The notes beneath the pieces were generated by a model. It had not been told where the DNA came from. It was given only the letters and a program-made list of their open reading frames with translations, and ran no database searches. The translations under genes and the position numbers were made by a program. Shown in pieces: positions 16,000 to 27,156 of a stretch of 64,000 nt of DNA; the stretch's first letter is position 1; each line of letters begins with the position of its first letter. Source of the DNA: Deltaproteobacteria bacterium (GTDB lineage Bacteria > SAR324 > XYD2-FULL-50-16); the NCBI GenBank assembly GCA_018657625.1, contig JABHWU010000013.1:1-64000 (forward strand). The letters are read 5' to 3'.

Positions 16000-16971
16000 C
16001 TATTTTTGATTTAAGTTTTTGGCATTTCGAATGATATAAATACCCAAACCTAAAAACAGTAAACAGGTAATAATGACAGCCGGGATCAACATCTGGATTT
16101 GTGGTGTAGGAAATCCTGATATCTTTATTCGCAGCATTTTTCGTTCCTCTTTAAATTGAATAGTTTTAGAAATATAGGATTCTTTATCAAAGGTTTTTTT
16201 CCGTTCAATGATTTGATCGCTGCCTTGTGGGAAAAGATCTGCTGAAATTCCGGTCGCTGGTGTAATTACTTCAACTTCAGCCATCCCAGGTAAAATATCA
16301 TGATCGACCATTTGATAGCTACTATCAGATGGCAGGTGGTAGCTAAATAAAATCTGTTGGGGTCCTGGTTTGATATGCAAACGAAAAACAATAAAATCAG
16401 TTCCGATTTCATAGTCAGAACCTTCCGGTTGTTTCAGTACAACTACATTTTTGGCTTCCCGGGGTAAGTGAATTTTATAAGGGGACTGTTTTAAATTTAG
16501 AATAGCGTTGGAACGATTTAATAAATGATATACATTCGTTACCCGAAGATAATCATTTCCCAGATCAAAAACCAGTAACTCTTTGTCAAAAACTAATTCC
16601 TTTTGGTCTGTGGAGATATCCGGTAACCTGAGATCAATTGTAATTGTGTTCCCTTGCTTTGCCGCCCTAAAAGGTGATGAAACAGTTTCACGTCCATCCT
16701 TCTCTGCTGAAATTCTATAGAAGAAGCCAGCTACAGCCTGCCGGTTCTTAAAAACATAGGCACCTTCTTGATCGGACTTTGTTTCTGAAGTAGTAGCAAT
16801 TTTAGGAGGTGAGGCCATTTCTATCAGAAGCAGGTTTACTTTTGCATCGGTGACAATATGTCCCTTTCCATCCCGAATGATACCACTAATATCAAATAGC
16901 TTGTCGTTTTCTGCTAATGCAATAAAATTAAAAAAAAAGGATAGAAGCAGAATTATCAGAAAATGTTTCAT
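16000..16971 (-). CDS. Membrane-anchored protein with carboxypeptidase regulatory-like domain
   Basis: A signal peptide (MKHFLIILLLSFFFNFIALAEN) precedes a beta-sandwich domain resembling the carboxypeptidase regulatory-like fold: FDISGIIRDGKGHIVTDAKVNLLL ... DQEGAYVFKNRQ. A second beta-rich region of no known family follows. A C-terminal membrane helix (MLIPAVIITCLLFLGLGIYII) ends in a short basic tail. It is therefore probably a periplasmic protein tethered to the inner membrane. It is paired with the CPBP protease gene 4 bp downstream; function unknown. Confidence 0.75.
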   Translation of the reverse strand: MKHFLIILLLSFFFNFIALAENDKLFDISGIIRDGKGHIVTDAKVNLLLIEMASPPKIATTSETKSDQEGAYVFKNRQAVAGFFYRISAEKDGRETVSSPFRAAKQGNTITIDLRLPDISTDQKELVFDKELLVFDLGNDYLRVTNVYHLLNRSNAILNLKQSPYKIHLPREAKNVVVLKQPEGSDYEIGTDFIVFRLHIKPGPQQILFSYHLPSDSSYQMVDHDILPGMAEVEVITPATGISADLFPQGSDQIIERKKTFDKESYISKTIQFKEERKMLRIKISGFPTPQIQMLIPAVIITCLLFLGLGIYIIRNAKNLNQK

Positions 16972-17096
16972 AGGGCTTTCGGCTTAGTATGTTTATTGCA
17001 TTTATTAAAAAATAAACAGAATTAATTTTAAAATCAATAATTAGGCATGAACCAGAGATTTATTAATCTTCTGATTACTACCAGAGGTTAACTGAT

Positions 17097-17714
17097 ATGA
17101 AACAACAAACTTTGCATATCTTCAATAGTAAAAGTAAAAGTATTGAAAAAGTAAATATAATTTACACTGATAAATTTTTAAAATGTGGTGACGATAATTG
17201 TTCTGTCTGCTCAACAGGGTTAGGTCACGGGCCATATTGGAATGCAACTTTTTCTTTTAAGGGTCAGATAAAAAATATACTATTGGGTAAAAAATTTAGC
17301 CCGCAAAAAGTTGAAGCTGAAATCAGAAAATTAATGGACCTTACCGATCCTGATCAACGTTTTAATCCCAATAAACAGAAGGTCTTAAAACCAAAAAGAT
17401 CGGAACCGGGATTGTCTTTAAATAATAACATAAAAAACAACCTCATCGATCGCATTGATATCAGTAAGATTCCCAATAAAGTCAACCGAACACGATCCTT
17501 TCAAGCACACCCGCCAGGTAGAAATGACTTCGAAAAGGATTTATCATTACTGAGTAAAATTAAACATCCAACCGCACTAAAGACCATCTATAAAAAACTG
17601 ATCAAAAAGTATCATCCGGATCAATTCCCTGGACATAGACACATGAACGATTGGATGGCTGAGATAAATGGGCTCTACCAACAGAATCTTTCTTTTCAGA
17701 GATCAATGGCCTAA
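17097..17714 (+). CDS. Cys/HGPY-motif protein with J-domain-like C-terminus
   Basis: This 205-residue cytoplasmic protein has two recognisable parts. Residues 28-50 read KCGDDNCSVCSTGLGHGPYW (C30, C35, C38, H44), resembling the short DUF6788-type motif CGxxxCxC...HGPY and likely to bind metal. A poorly conserved linker follows. The C-terminus (about 150-197) reads LKTIYKKLIKKYHPDQF ... WMAEINGLYQ, with HPD at 173-175 and the paired-helix pattern of J domains that stimulate DnaK. I do not recognise the full combination. The gene stands alone among minus-strand genes. Confidence 0.65.
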   Translation: MKQQTLHIFNSKSKSIEKVNIIYTDKFLKCGDDNCSVCSTGLGHGPYWNATFSFKGQIKNILLGKKFSPQKVEAEIRKLMDLTDPDQRFNPNKQKVLKPKRSEPGLSLNNNIKNNLIDRIDISKIPNKVNRTRSFQAHPPGRNDFEKDLSLLSKIKHPTALKTIYKKLIKKYHPDQFPGHRHMNDWMAEINGLYQQNLSFQRSMA

Positions 17715-17715
17715 A

Positions 17716-17746
17716 GGAGATCACAGGGCATTTAACAGTAATCTCC
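17716..17746. terminator. Candidate bidirectional terminator hairpin
   Basis: GGAGATCAC and GTAATCTCC form a 9-bp stem with one mismatch between the convergent ends of the J-like gene and pyrG. A TTTTATTTATTTT stretch follows a few bases later on the plus strand. The long loop weakens the case. Confidence 0.4.
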
Positions 17747-17752
17747 AAGGTT

Positions 17753-19399
<1,647 letters not shown>

Positions 19400-19548
19400 T
19401 TAAGAAATCAATTTCATAATGATTCATACCAAAACCAGGGTATTGATTTATATTCGGTATGAACTGGATTTTATCTGAATATATTTTTTAGATTATGATC
19501 TAAAACAGTTGGTCTCACTACTATTTATTGTAAAGACAGGAGGCACGG

Positions 19549-22404
19549 TTATTTTTCTAACAGTATCTTTTTTAAATATTGCCCGGTATAGCTCTCTTTG
19601 ATATTAGCGACCACTTCAGGATTCCCTTGTGTAATCAATCGTCCGCCATACTCGCCGCCTTCAGGCCCCAAATCGATAATCCAATCAGAACATTTTATAA
19701 TATCCTGATTATGCTCTATTATCACAATTGTATTCCCCAAGTCTACAAGTTGCTTAAGAACCCGCATTAATTGAGCAATATCATGAAAATGTAGACCAGT
19801 AGTGGGTTCATCAAGGATGTAAAAAGTTCTCCCGGTGCTTCGTTTACTTAATTCTGAAGCCAGTTTAACCCTTTGAGCTTCTCCACCCGATAAAGTCGGT
19901 GAAGGTTGTCCCAGTTTAATATAACCTAAACCAACCTCCATAAGTGTCTTTAAACCTGGATAAATTTTCTTGTGATTTACAAAAAATTCACAGGCTTCTT
20001 CCACTGCCATATTTAAAACATCTGCGATATTTTTCCCTTTGAAGCGAACCTGCAGTGTTTCTCTATTATATCGACTTCCTTTACAGGTTTCACATGGTAC
20101 CAATACATCCGGTAAGAAATGCATTTCAATAACTTTTAAACCTTGCCCCTGACAGCTTTCACACCTGCCTCCTTTGACATTAAAGGAAAACCTACCGGAA
20201 TTATATCCCCTGATTTTAGCTTCCGGCAATTGAGAAAAAACACTTCGTATACCATCAAAAACACCTGTGTATGTAACCGGATTGGACCTGGAGGTTCTGC
20301 CAATTGGGGATTGATTAATATCGATAATCTTATCAATTTGTTCGATACCTTTTATTTCCTCATATTTACCGGGAATCACGTTGGATTCCAATAACTCCTT
20401 TTTAATTCCTTTAAGTAAACATTCATTTACCAAACTGGACTTTCCTGAGCCCGATACGCCTGTTACACAAATCATTAATCCCAGGGGAAATTCAACATCA
20501 ATTTTTCTCAGATTATTGGCCTCTGCACCTTTAATCCGAATCGATTTTCCTTTTTTAGGTTTCTGACGGACAGAAGGTATTTCTATTTCCAGTTCTTTTC
20601 TTAAATATTTACCCGTTAATGAAGTCTTATGGTTCTGAATGTCTTCAGGAAAACCCTGCGCAACAATTTCACCTCCATGTTCACCGGCACCCGGTCCGAT
20701 ATCAAAAATATAATCAGCGGCCCGGATGACTTCCTCATCATGCTCAACTACAATAACGGTATTTCCAATGTTTTTCAGATGTAGCAAGGTATCCAGCAAT
20801 TTGGCATTATCTCGCTGATGTAACCCGATTGTAGGCTCATCCAGAACATAGGTTACCCCGACCAATTTTGCACCAATTTGACTGGCCAACCTTATTCGTT
20901 GGGATTCTCCTCCAGAAAGGGTGTTGGTAGCACGATTTAAGGTGAGATATCCTAGGCCAACATTTTTTAAAAAACCTAATCGTTCAATCACTGCTTTCTT
21001 AATCGGTTTAGCGATTTTGGCCCGGGTTTGATCTAATTCCAGAGTGATAAAAAACATATAAGCATCATTGATGGTCATACAGGTTAAATCATCAATGTTT
21101 TTACCTTTTACCTTCACAGAAAGTATTTCAGGACGGAGCCTCTTACCCTGACAAACATTACAGGGCAAAGTCGTCATAAATTCGTGAATTTTGGTTTTCT
21201 GAGATTCTGAATCTGTGGCGGTAAATCGTCGCTTTAAATTTGGAATAACCCCTTCAAAAGCTTCCCCGGCAATTTTGCCAGCTTTTTCACCATATAAAAT
21301 GGCAGCTTGAATCGTTGTTGGGAGATCACACCAGGCTGTTGCGGTGGAAATATTAAAAATTCTCGCTACGATTCGAACGGACTTGGGATAGAACCCCCGG
21401 AGACCAGACCCACACCTCTTCCAGGCTTTAATAGCACCTTCTTCCAATGATAACCTGGGGTCCGGTATTACCAGGTCCGGGGAGATCTCCATCAAAGTCC
21501 CTAAGCCAGAACACTCCGGGCACGAACCAAATGGGCTATTAAATGAAAATATCCTGGGAGATAACTCTTCTAAAAAAGAACCGTGTTTAGGACATGCAAA
21601 TTTTTCACTGTAGGATATTTCTTTTTTAACTTTAGCATTTGTATTTTCAAGTAGTACGATTACTGTCCCATCTCCTAGTTTTAATGCTGTTTCAATCGAA
21701 TCCGTTAATCGTGAACCAACCCCTTCCTTAAGAACGATTCGATCAATAACTGCTTCAATAGTATGAGACAGCGTTTTTTTCAGCACCGGCACTTCTTCCT
21801 GAAGCAAAACCTCACCATCAACTCTAATTCTGGTATATCCTTCTCTTTTTATATATTCAAAAACATCTTTATGAGTTCCCTTTTTAGCCCGTACCAATGG
21901 AGTTAAAATATGCAACCTAGAACCTTCCGGATAGGTGAATAAGTCATTTACGATATCTTCGGCAGATTGAGAGGAAATTTTTTCATTACAAACCGGGCAG
22001 TAGGGAGTTCCTGCACGCGCAAACAGAATCCTGAAATAATCATATATTTCTGTGGTGGTTGCTACTATTGAGCGTGGTGTCGCCTTTCCGGAGCGTTGTT
22101 CAATTGATATGGTGGGGGTTAACCCTTCAATGGATTCGACAGCCGGTTTTTGCATCTGATCCAGGAACTGTCTGGCATAGGCTGACAATGATTCCACGTA
22201 CCGTCTTTGGCCTTCCGCATAGATGGTATCAAAAGCCAGGGAGGATTTTCCACTTCCGGACAGTCCGGTAAATACCACAAAACTATTGCGGGGGATAGCG
22301 ACATCAATTCCTTTCAGATTATGCTCGCTGGCTTTTTTTATCTGAATGTGGTGATTGAAGTTTAGCTTTTCTGAGCGTGTGTGATCACCCACTTTTGTAT
22401 CCAA
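19549..22404 (-). CDS. uvrA: Excinuclease ABC subunit A (UvrA)
   Basis: UvrA recognises DNA damage and loads UvrB in nucleotide excision repair. It has two ABC ATPase domains with Walker A motifs [14 protein letters not shown] and [13 protein letters not shown], and signatures [12 protein letters not shown] and [12 protein letters not shown]. Zinc modules include CPVCNEK, CPKHGSF and CESCQGQG ... CETCKGSRY. The 951 residues are typical. The first codon of the longest reading is TTG (22404). A GTG at 22392, with GGA seven bases upstream, is an equally plausible start. Confidence 0.96.
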   Translation of the reverse strand: MDTKVGDHTRSEKLNFNHHIQIKKASEHNLKGIDVAIPRNSFVVFTGLSGSGKSSLAFDTIYAEGQRRYVESLSAYARQFLDQMQKPAVESIEGLTPTISIEQRSGKATPRSIVATTTEIYDYFRILFARAGTPYCPVCNEKISSQSAEDIVNDLFTYPEGSRLHILTPLVRAKKGTHKDVFEYIKREGYTRIRVDGEVLLQEEVPVLKKTLSHTIEAVIDRIVLKEGVGSRLTDSIETALKLGDGTVIVLLENTNAKVKKEISYSEKFACPKHGSFLEELSPRIFSFNSPFGSCPECSGLGTLMEISPDLVIPDPRLSLEEGAIKAWKRCGSGLRGFYPKSVRIVARIFNISTATAWCDLPTTIQAAILYGEKAGKIAGEAFEGVIPNLKRRFTATDSESQKTKIHEFMTTLPCNVCQGKRLRPEILSVKVKGKNIDDLTCMTINDAYMFFITLELDQTRAKIAKPIKKAVIERLGFLKNVGLGYLTLNRATNTLSGGESQRIRLASQIGAKLVGVTYVLDEPTIGLHQRDNAKLLDTLLHLKNIGNTVIVVEHDEEVIRAADYIFDIGPGAGEHGGEIVAQGFPEDIQNHKTSLTGKYLRKELEIEIPSVRQKPKKGKSIRIKGAEANNLRKIDVEFPLGLMICVTGVSGSGKSSLVNECLLKGIKKELLESNVIPGKYEEIKGIEQIDKIIDINQSPIGRTSRSNPVTYTGVFDGIRSVFSQLPEAKIRGYNSGRFSFNVKGGRCESCQGQGLKVIEMHFLPDVLVPCETCKGSRYNRETLQVRFKGKNIADVLNMAVEEACEFFVNHKKIYPGLKTLMEVGLGYIKLGQPSPTLSGGEAQRVKLASELSKRSTGRTFYILDEPTTGLHFHDIAQLMRVLKQLVDLGNTIVIIEHNQDIIKCSDWIIDLGPEGGEYGGRLITQGNPEVVANIKESYTGQYLKKILLEK

Positions 22405-23093
22405 CTGCCTGTATTATTTAAAGGAATTGTCAGAATCGATTTATTAGTAAAATCGATATATGATATGTTTTTAATAATATGTAGAAATATGAATATCTTT
22501 TTATGGGTAAGTTATCAATCCTAATTATTGATTATAAGTTGAAAAGAATTTTAGGGATTAGAGAGGGGGGTCATAATTGAAAATACTTTAAAATGGCATT
22601 GAAAAAGGAGATACAGCAGCAAATATAAAGGTGAAAGAGGTGATAAACAGGATATAAATTAGAACAAGTTTCGTAAACATGTGAACCTTTTTTCCGGGTG
22701 TATAATCGATTTGGGTATTGGATACTACTTAATAGTTATAATAAATCTATCGTTGCAATAATTTTACCTAATAGGAACTTATAATAAGAATTATTCTTTT
22801 TAAAATATATCACAGGGCTATTACAGGTGATTGGAAATAAGGAGCAAATGATTTCCATCACTGTCAGCGATGATTCACTATTTATTATTGCTTAACTAAG
22901 AAAAATGGCTTAAAAGTTAATAATCGTCAATCAAAAAGGATTTATTTGACTGTTTTTTTCATTATGGTCTAAATATCCGTCGTTAATGTAAAGACTATTT
23001 TTATCAAAATACTTGATCGACAGACCTTAAAAAGACTACTTAATATAAGTTTCTTATCATTTAAAGCTTTTAAATTATAACGAATAAATCAAA
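22405..23093. other. Divergent AT-rich intergenic region
   Basis: It separates uvrA (leftward) from a DUF350 gene (rightward) and should hold both promoters, although no clear -35/-10 pair stands out. Apart from the small membrane-peptide frame at 22588-22680 I see no gene or repeat. Confidence 0.5.
22588..22680 (-). CDS. Possible 30-residue hydrophobic small protein
   Basis: A short frame begins at an ATG with AAAGG five bases upstream and ends in TAA. It encodes a single likely membrane helix with one lysine near the start (MFTKLVLIYILFITSFTFIF, then ten more residues). Such profiles are typical of bacterial small membrane proteins. The length is too short for statistics, so chance cannot be excluded. 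Confidence 0.3.
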   Translation of the reverse strand: MFTKLVLIYILFITSFTFIFAAVSPFSMPF

Positions 23094-23987
23094 ATGGGGA
23101 ATACATTGAATGAGATTTTGACCGAACTTATGGCTGGATATGAGGTCAGTTTAGAGACATTTAGTCATTTACCAGATTTAGTGCTGATATGTGTTATACT
23201 GGGACTATTGTGGGTTTCAAAAAAAATATACGATTTTTTTACTCCATACGAACTGGAATACCAATTAGTTAAAGCTGACAATAAAGCTGTCACTATCAGT
23301 TTTGTCGGGTATTTAGCCGGTGTAGTCGTTATTTTAGAAGGCGTGCTCCATGGCGATTCCATTTCATTAATCAATGATATTATTAGTGTTTTGGTCTGGG
23401 GAGTTATCGGTATTCTATTATTGAATCTGGCAGGAATCATTAATGATAAATTGATCCTGCATCGATTCAATAATAAACTGGAACTGGTTGAAAACCATAA
23501 TGTTGCAGTGGCTACTGTTATTGCCGGAACCTATTTCGGTAGTGGTATCATCATTCGTAGCATCATTATTGGTGATTCAACCGGTTGGGTATTGGATATC
23601 GGCTTAACTGTCTTATATTTCCTTTTAGCCCAACTGACATTTTATCTTTACAGTCTGTTATACCAAATCATTACTAAATATAATTTTCATCATGAGATAC
23701 AAGAAAACAATGTCGCTGCTGGTATTGCGCTTGGCAGTAATCTTGTCGCAGTGGGTATTTTATTATCCATTCCGCTTCAAATGTCTTATTCTCTGATCTT
23801 TTATTTTACCTGGTTTATTATTGGGAGTTCTCTTTTAGCCTTTTTCAGATTTATAATGGATCATACCATAATACCAATGGAAAAGCTGGATGAAGAGATT
23901 CATAAGGATCAGAACTGGGGAATCGCTATCCTGGAAGGTTGTTTTTCAATCGCAGCTATTTTTATTATGCAAGCACTTTTTACATAA
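23094..23987 (+). CDS. DUF350-family integral membrane protein
   Basis: This 297-residue protein has about eight hydrophobic helices arranged as repeated units. Each opens with a similar N-x-A-V/A motif: DNKAVTISFVGYLAGVVVI, HNVAVATVIAGTYFGSGIII and NNVAAGIALGSNLVAVGIL. That pattern is typical of DUF350 proteins, inner membrane proteins of unknown function. Charged loops separate the repeats. It lies 101 bp before a zinc-ribbon gene on the same strand. Confidence 0.78.
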   Translation: MGNTLNEILTELMAGYEVSLETFSHLPDLVLICVILGLLWVSKKIYDFFTPYELEYQLVKADNKAVTISFVGYLAGVVVILEGVLHGDSISLINDIISVLVWGVIGILLLNLAGIINDKLILHRFNNKLELVENHNVAVATVIAGTYFGSGIIIRSIIIGDSTGWVLDIGLTVLYFLLAQLTFYLYSLLYQIITKYNFHHEIQENNVAAGIALGSNLVAVGILLSIPLQMSYSLIFYFTWFIIGSSLLAFFRFIMDHTIIPMEKLDEEIHKDQNWGIAILEGCFSIAAIFIMQALFT

Positions 23988-24088
23988 TATTTTAATTTAA
24001 AATTTGCTCCAAATTAGATTGTACTGAATAATAGGAAATATTTTTGTTTAAATAAAAATCAAATACGTTTATAATCTAAATTATCGAT

Positions 24089-24595
24089 ATGTCTGATTCA
24101 AAACCAATTTCACTGGATCGTTTTCGGGAAAAAAAGAAAAAAGAAGCGGCAGAAAAAAAACATCCCGGAATTATGGTTTGGCTATATTGCCCAAAATGTC
24201 AAACGATCGAATACACTGAAGTAATAGCGCCAAGCGGTCGAACACATATGTGTGGGATGATCGTTGAAGAACGAGAGGTGGAATTAGATTTAAGAGCAGA
24301 ATTTACAATCGTTTTATATAATCTAAAGATCATAGATGAACTGATCAAAGGAAATCAGGCATCTAAAATCAGAAAGCTTTTTGCCAAAACACTGGATAAA
24401 GCTTTGTTTAAGTTAAAAAAATCGGAAGAGTTATATTTAGAACGCATGGGAATTAAAAATATCGTTCCTTATGAAGGCGATATAGAGGAGTTAAAAGCTA
24501 AGCTTCCGATTAAAGAAACAAATCAATTGGGACTTTGGATATCAGATTTTAGATATAAACCTGAAGAACGTTTTAAGCAAAAATTAGATGGATAA
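24089..24595 (+). CDS. Small zinc-ribbon-like protein of unknown function
   Basis: This 168-residue protein opens with a basic segment (FREKKKKEAAEKK). A probable zinc knuckle follows (WLYCPKCQTIEY ... RTHMCGM), with three cysteines and a histidine. The remainder is charged and helical (about residues 65-135), with a tail ending LWISDFRYKPEERFKQ. I do not recognise the family. It lies 40 bp upstream of a CheX-like gene and is probably cotranscribed with it. Confidence 0.6.
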   Translation: MSDSKPISLDRFREKKKKEAAEKKHPGIMVWLYCPKCQTIEYTEVIAPSGRTHMCGMIVEEREVELDLRAEFTIVLYNLKIIDELIKGNQASKIRKLFAKTLDKALFKLKKSEELYLERMGIKNIVPYEGDIEELKAKLPIKETNQLGLWISDFRYKPEERFKQKLDG

Positions 24596-24635
24596 AATAT
24601 TCTAATAATACAGTTATTTACGTCAAAGGAGTAAA

Positions 24636-25406
24636 ATGATAAGGGCTACAAACACACTAAATTCGATCGCACGTATATTCTGCGATGCAACCAAGGAAGT
24701 TTTAGGGACCAGCACTGGAAAAGAAGTTAGCTTCGCAAATACGATTCAAAAAATTCCCCTCGTACATTTAAGACCTGAAATTGGTTGTTTTGTCCTGTTT
24801 AACGGCGATTATTCAGGTATCATGATTATGAATTTTTCGGCAAAAGCAGCGATGGAAATTTATCGTAATCAAATGTTGACCATGGGTCTACCAGAAGAGG
24901 ATCTGGCAACTGAATACACAGCGGATGATGTTGTCGATAATATTGGCGAAACGATTAACCAGATTATTGGAAGTGTCAGAAGAAAAATTGAAGGTATCTA
25001 TGGTCTGGTCTCTTCTAACACCCAACCAAAAGCGATTGCATTAACAACTTCTATTATTTTAACTATTGATGCCCATGATATTGAAAAAGAATTGTGTCGA
25101 AGATTATCGTTTAAAATCGGAGGACACTCTTTTCATATTGAGCTTTCCATGGAGAAAACAGAGTTTGTTTCTATCGATGGAAAGGACATTCATAATCAGG
25201 GAAGCCAGGCAGGGGTGGAAAAAGATCAGTATGAAACGATTCTGAAGGCTGAACAGGCAAAAGCAAATGTGGGTAAAGCCGGCAATGATCAAAATCTGGA
25301 TTTTGAGGCACTAGTAAATGCTAACAAAACAGAAGAAAGTCCTGATAAATCTGTATCTAATGACAATTTGGATTTTGAGGCACTACTCAAACAAAATAAG
25401 GAATAG
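24636..25406 (+). CDS. CheX-like phosphatase (DUF3334-like) with duplicated C-terminal FEAL motifs
   Basis: The first ~185 residues form a CheX/CheC-like domain. GETINQIIG carries E105 and N108, the ExxN pair that CheX and CheC use to dephosphorylate CheY-P. The overall pattern (MIRATNTLNSIARIFCDATKEVL) fits the uncharacterised DUF3334 family as I recall it. The C-terminal tail is unstructured and repeats a short motif, NLDFEALV (residues 220-227) and NLDFEALL (244-251), similar to the EIDALL peptide with which FliM and FliY dock CheY. A strong AAAGGAG site supports the start. The role is probably in phosphorelay control, but the partner is unknown. Confidence 0.72.
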   Translation: MIRATNTLNSIARIFCDATKEVLGTSTGKEVSFANTIQKIPLVHLRPEIGCFVLFNGDYSGIMIMNFSAKAAMEIYRNQMLTMGLPEEDLATEYTADDVVDNIGETINQIIGSVRRKIEGIYGLVSSNTQPKAIALTTSIILTIDAHDIEKELCRRLSFKIGGHSFHIELSMEKTEFVSIDGKDIHNQGSQAGVEKDQYETILKAEQAKANVGKAGNDQNLDFEALVNANKTEESPDKSVSNDNLDFEALLKQNKE

Positions 25407-25408
25407 CA

Positions 25409-26464
25409 CTAATTAATGGAAAAGGTGTGTATGATAATACCATTTTTTCCATCATTATTAAGTTCAATCAGGGAATAAATACCTAATTGATACTGGTCGA
25501 CCAGAATAATATATTTAATTTCAACATATTTTGATTGAACTTTAAAAAGCTTTTTCTCCTCCTCAAGTATTACCCCTTCCTGTTCTAATGCTTTGAAAAA
25601 GTCAGAAGTATTTTTGAAATAGGGATCTGTCTGATTACCGGGATTTCGAAGTATGATCTCTTCAATCTCTAAGGCATTGGCTACTGCCGTCTCATATTTT
25701 GATACACCATCATAGCGATTAAGAAATTGAACAATTTCACCTTCTAAACCAAGATTAATATTGATAAATTCATCCGGAATTCGTCCGTTGCCAACGACCC
25801 TGAAATATTTTTTAATGATAAAATCAGAAAGCTTTAATTGATTAATGCCTGGGATTAATTTGATTTCACTTAAAAAGTCAAATGGGCTATTCTTAACTTC
25901 AAAGGGGTATTCCACAGATCCGTAAAACTCGATACCCTCTCCGTAATCGGGATAAGGATCTGAATCATCATCACGCCAGTCGTTAATGGCACTAACAATA
26001 CCGTAAACATCACGGTCGTTCAATTCAAAATAAGTCTCCCCTGTATCCTGGCTTTCGTTTTCTTTCTGACATAGGATCAACATATTTTTAAAAACCGTTT
26101 CGCGGTCAGATGCATCTCCTTTGAACTTCTGATTAAGTTCAAATCGGAAGTCAACAGGTTGAATCAATAAATCAGTTAAAACACCCAGATCAGCAACATC
26201 TGTTGAAAAACCAAATTTCTGATATTGTCTGTTAGCACTGACAACCTGATACAGGCCTCTTTCGTGGATAGCTCCTAACAATACCCTGAAGACAGAACGG
26301 GCAACTGATTCCGCTTTAAATTGCTGAGTGCTGTTATCCAATTGGGCCACTTCCAAAGAACGATTCTCAAATATTTGAATCAGGGCAATAGAAAGCACCA
26401 TTAAAATGGACATGGTTAACAACAGCGCAAACCCATGTTTAGGTGAATGACCTAGTTTTTCCAA
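25409..26464 (-). CDS. gspK: Type II secretion minor pseudopilin GspK
   Basis: This 351-residue protein has a prepilin leader cut before FALLLTMSILMVLSIALIQIF. It lacks the Glu at position 5 of the mature protein, as is usual for GspK. The large periplasmic domain contains AINDWRDDDSDPYPDYGEG, the GspK calcium/asp-rich signature, and FDFLSEIKLIPGINQLKL. GspK caps the pseudopilus tip with GspI and GspJ. It ends the gspG-H-I-J-K run, overlaps gspJ by 13 bp and converges on the CheX-like gene with a 2-bp gap. Confidence 0.9.
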   Translation of the reverse strand: MEKLGHSPKHGFALLLTMSILMVLSIALIQIFENRSLEVAQLDNSTQQFKAESVARSVFRVLLGAIHERGLYQVVSANRQYQKFGFSTDVADLGVLTDLLIQPVDFRFELNQKFKGDASDRETVFKNMLILCQKENESQDTGETYFELNDRDVYGIVSAINDWRDDDSDPYPDYGEGIEFYGSVEYPFEVKNSPFDFLSEIKLIPGINQLKLSDFIIKKYFRVVGNGRIPDEFININLGLEGEIVQFLNRYDGVSKYETAVANALEIEEIILRNPGNQTDPYFKNTSDFFKALEQEGVILEEEKKLFKVQSKYVEIKYIILVDQYQLGIYSLIELNNDGKNGIIIHTFSIN

Positions 26465-27156
26465 GTGATAAATCCCTCTGTGGTTGATCGCAAAATGATT
26501 TGAAAAGATGACTTTAAAGTTGCTCCGGAATCATATTGATATATCAGAGTTACTTCTACTCCAGCCGGAATTGGTTGTCTCTCTTTTTCTGAATCCCACT
26601 CTTCGATTTTCTCAGGCTCAATGCCCCGAAAGAACTGGATATCAAATTCTGTCACATATTGAGATAGTGAATAAGTAATACTGCGGTCACCATCAGTGAT
26701 ATCGTCATCTACATATAATTCTTCCCGTCGTTGAAACCGTAAATGGTCTTCATCAGTGTCATCAATAAAATAGCTGACTTCATGGACTTCAGGATCCTCG
26801 GAAAGTTTCATGGTTCGATTGAATTCCGAGGGTTTATGGACATGCATATGGACCACATCACGATTTTTATTGTCATATTCGTTGCTAAGGCTAACAATAC
26901 CACTCTGTCGATCATCCAATATAACGGGTTTAAGCCGCATGTATTCTGTTAAATAAACCGCCGATTGAAAATCACGGCGAATGATTTTCTCCAGAATTCT
27001 GGCTTCCTGTCGCAATTTCAGAATGTCAGAAATTGCGGTATCCTGATTCTGTAATTGAACGAAAGATCCCAACAACAGGGTAATGATCGTGGCAAACAAC
27101 GCCAAGGTAACCAGTAATTCCAATAGTGTGAATCCGGATATCTGTTCTTTTTTCAT
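26452..27156 (-). CDS. gspJ: Type II secretion minor pseudopilin GspJ
   Basis: The short leader MKKEQISG is followed by FTLLELLVTLALFATIITLLL, a class III signal with the conserved Glu5. The 234-residue length and central EARILEKIIRRDFQSAVYL segment fit GspJ. It is translationally coupled to gspI (4-bp ATGA overlap) and to gspK. It acts at the pseudopilus tip in the periplasm. Confidence 0.88.
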   Translation of the reverse strand: MKKEQISGFTLLELLVTLALFATIITLLLGSFVQLQNQDTAISDILKLRQEARILEKIIRRDFQSAVYLTEYMRLKPVILDDRQSGIVSLSNEYDNKNRDVVHMHVHKPSEFNRTMKLSEDPEVHEVSYFIDDTDEDHLRFQRREELYVDDDITDGDRSITYSLSQYVTEFDIQFFRGIEPEKIEEWDSEKERQPIPAGVEVTLIYQYDSGATLKSSFQIILRSTTEGFITWKN

